Assembly (NCBI GenBank): GCA_937892095.1
Contig: CALAVC010000217.1
Location: 1 to 15,050 of the forward strand
DNA length: 15,050 bases
DNA from: an uncultured Bacteroidales bacterium
GTDB taxonomy: Bacteria > Bacteroidota > Bacteroidia > Bacteroidales > Marinilabiliaceae
Direction of reading: 5' to 3'
Part shown: piece by piece, positions 14,800 to 15,050 of the stretch
How the letters are laid out: the number at the start of each line of letters is the position of its first letter
Position numbering within the stretch: position 1 is the first letter of the stretch
Made by a program: the position numbers and the translations under genes
The notes under the pieces: model-generated
What the model was told of the DNA's origin: nothing
Databases searched by the model: none
What the model saw: only the letters and a program-made list of their open reading frames with translations

Positions 14800-14833
14800 A
14801 CAGCCTCGCCCAATAGGGTGAGGCTGTTTTTTT
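14800..14833 (+). terminator. Intrinsic terminator of nifJ
   Basis: ACAGCCTCGCCC (14800-14811) pairs with GGGTGAGGCTGT (14816-14827) over 12 bp with one G-U pair and an AATA loop, followed by seven T residues. It lies 28 bp after the nifJ stop codon. Confidence 0.95.
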
Positions 14834-14836
14834 GTC

Positions 14837-15050
14837 ATGCAATATCTCGTCAGCAGCGTATTCTTTGTCTACGTGTCGCACATCATCATAATAAACTACA
14901 TCACTCGTCTGCACCTTCAGACAACAAATCCTATTGCCAACACAATCATCTACATAGCCAGTGTAGCTCTCGCAATCGTCATCTGCCTATTACTATACTA
15001 TCTGCTCAACCGCTTCTTCCCACGCCTATGTGCCTTTCTCACAGGCAACA
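14837..15050 (+). CDS. Membrane ORF resembling an acyltransferase C-terminus (partial at window end)
   Basis: An open frame of 71 codons runs from ATG 14837 to the window edge without a stop. It encodes two hydrophobic segments (about residues 1-21 and 38-56) and then LLNRFFPRLCAFLTGN. The pattern FFVYVSHIIIIN, a second helix and an RFFP...LTG tail resembles the last ~75 residues of acyltransferase-3 family membrane proteins, which normally have about ten helices and over 300 residues. The ATG lies just 3 bp after the T run of the nifJ terminator, with no room for the rest of such a protein and no visible promoter. It may be a truncated remnant, or an unrelated small membrane protein. Family assignment is tentative. 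Confidence 0.4.
   Translation, partial: MQYLVSSVFFVYVSHIIIINYITRLHLQTTNPIANTIIYIASVALAIVICLLLYYLLNRFFPRLCAFLTGN

Noticed and set aside
1..15050. CRISPR arrays, tRNA genes, insertion sequences, phage or defence islands
   Set aside because: I found no regular repeat-spacer pattern, tRNA cloverleaf, transposase or terminal inverted repeats. The ATPase family can be linked to mobile or defence contexts, but no partner gene here supports that.

Overview
The window looks like a chromosomal segment from a Bacteroidales bacterium (Bacteroidota). Four things point there. The 16S rRNA 5' end on the minus strand has the typical Bacteroidales start. The promoters fit the Bacteroidota pattern TTTG / 19-21 bp / TAnnTTTG instead of a sigma70 pattern. 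Ribosome-binding sites are mostly absent, with AT-rich leaders. The gene families are also typical: FISUMP lipoprotein, beta-helix lipoprotein, HmuY/HmuR-type haem uptake and AAA/DUF4143-type ATPase. The 16S start resembles Muribaculaceae or a neighbouring family, but about 50 bases cannot settle that. I see no insertion sequence, phage, CRISPR array or tRNA.

Layout. Bases 1-54 are the start of an rRNA operon read leftward, with two tandem promoters in the roughly 420 bp upstream. Three minus-strand lipoprotein genes follow: a FISUMP-domain protein (478-1242), then a two-gene operon of a beta-helix lipoprotein (2520-3872) and an endonuclease/exonuclease/phosphatase-fold lipoprotein (1448-2506). 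That operon ends in a strong hairpin terminator at 1275-1312. A compact divergent promoter region (about 3873-3991) separates it from a plus-strand haem/iron operon: a TonB-dependent receptor (HmuR-like), an HmuY-family haem-binding lipoprotein and a four-helix PepSY-TM-type membrane protein. Next comes a two-gene unit, a degenerate NAD(P)-Rossmann (SDR-like) protein plus a calcium/sodium antiporter, closed by a terminator at 9857-9893. An AAA-family ATPase gene follows, with an unusual repeat-bearing and apparently leaderless promoter. Then comes nifJ (pyruvate:ferredoxin oxidoreductase), a strong terminator, and the start of a small membrane ORF cut by the window edge that resembles only the tail of an acyltransferase.

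How the genes fit together. The receptor, HmuY and PepSY genes are tightly packed, with a 1-base stop/start overlap between the last two. They plausibly form one pathway: surface haem capture, outer-membrane import, and a redox or transfer step at the inner membrane. nifJ is the anaerobic pyruvate-oxidising enzyme and shows the strongly C-ending, AAG-rich codon choice of a highly expressed gene. The most unusual items are the ATPase, whose Walker-B glutamate and C-terminal nuclease-like motif both look altered; the three direct repeats spaced exactly 33 bp apart at its promoter; the possible split beta-propeller in the PepSY-TM protein; and an HmuY homologue that lacks a histidine pair for haem ligation.
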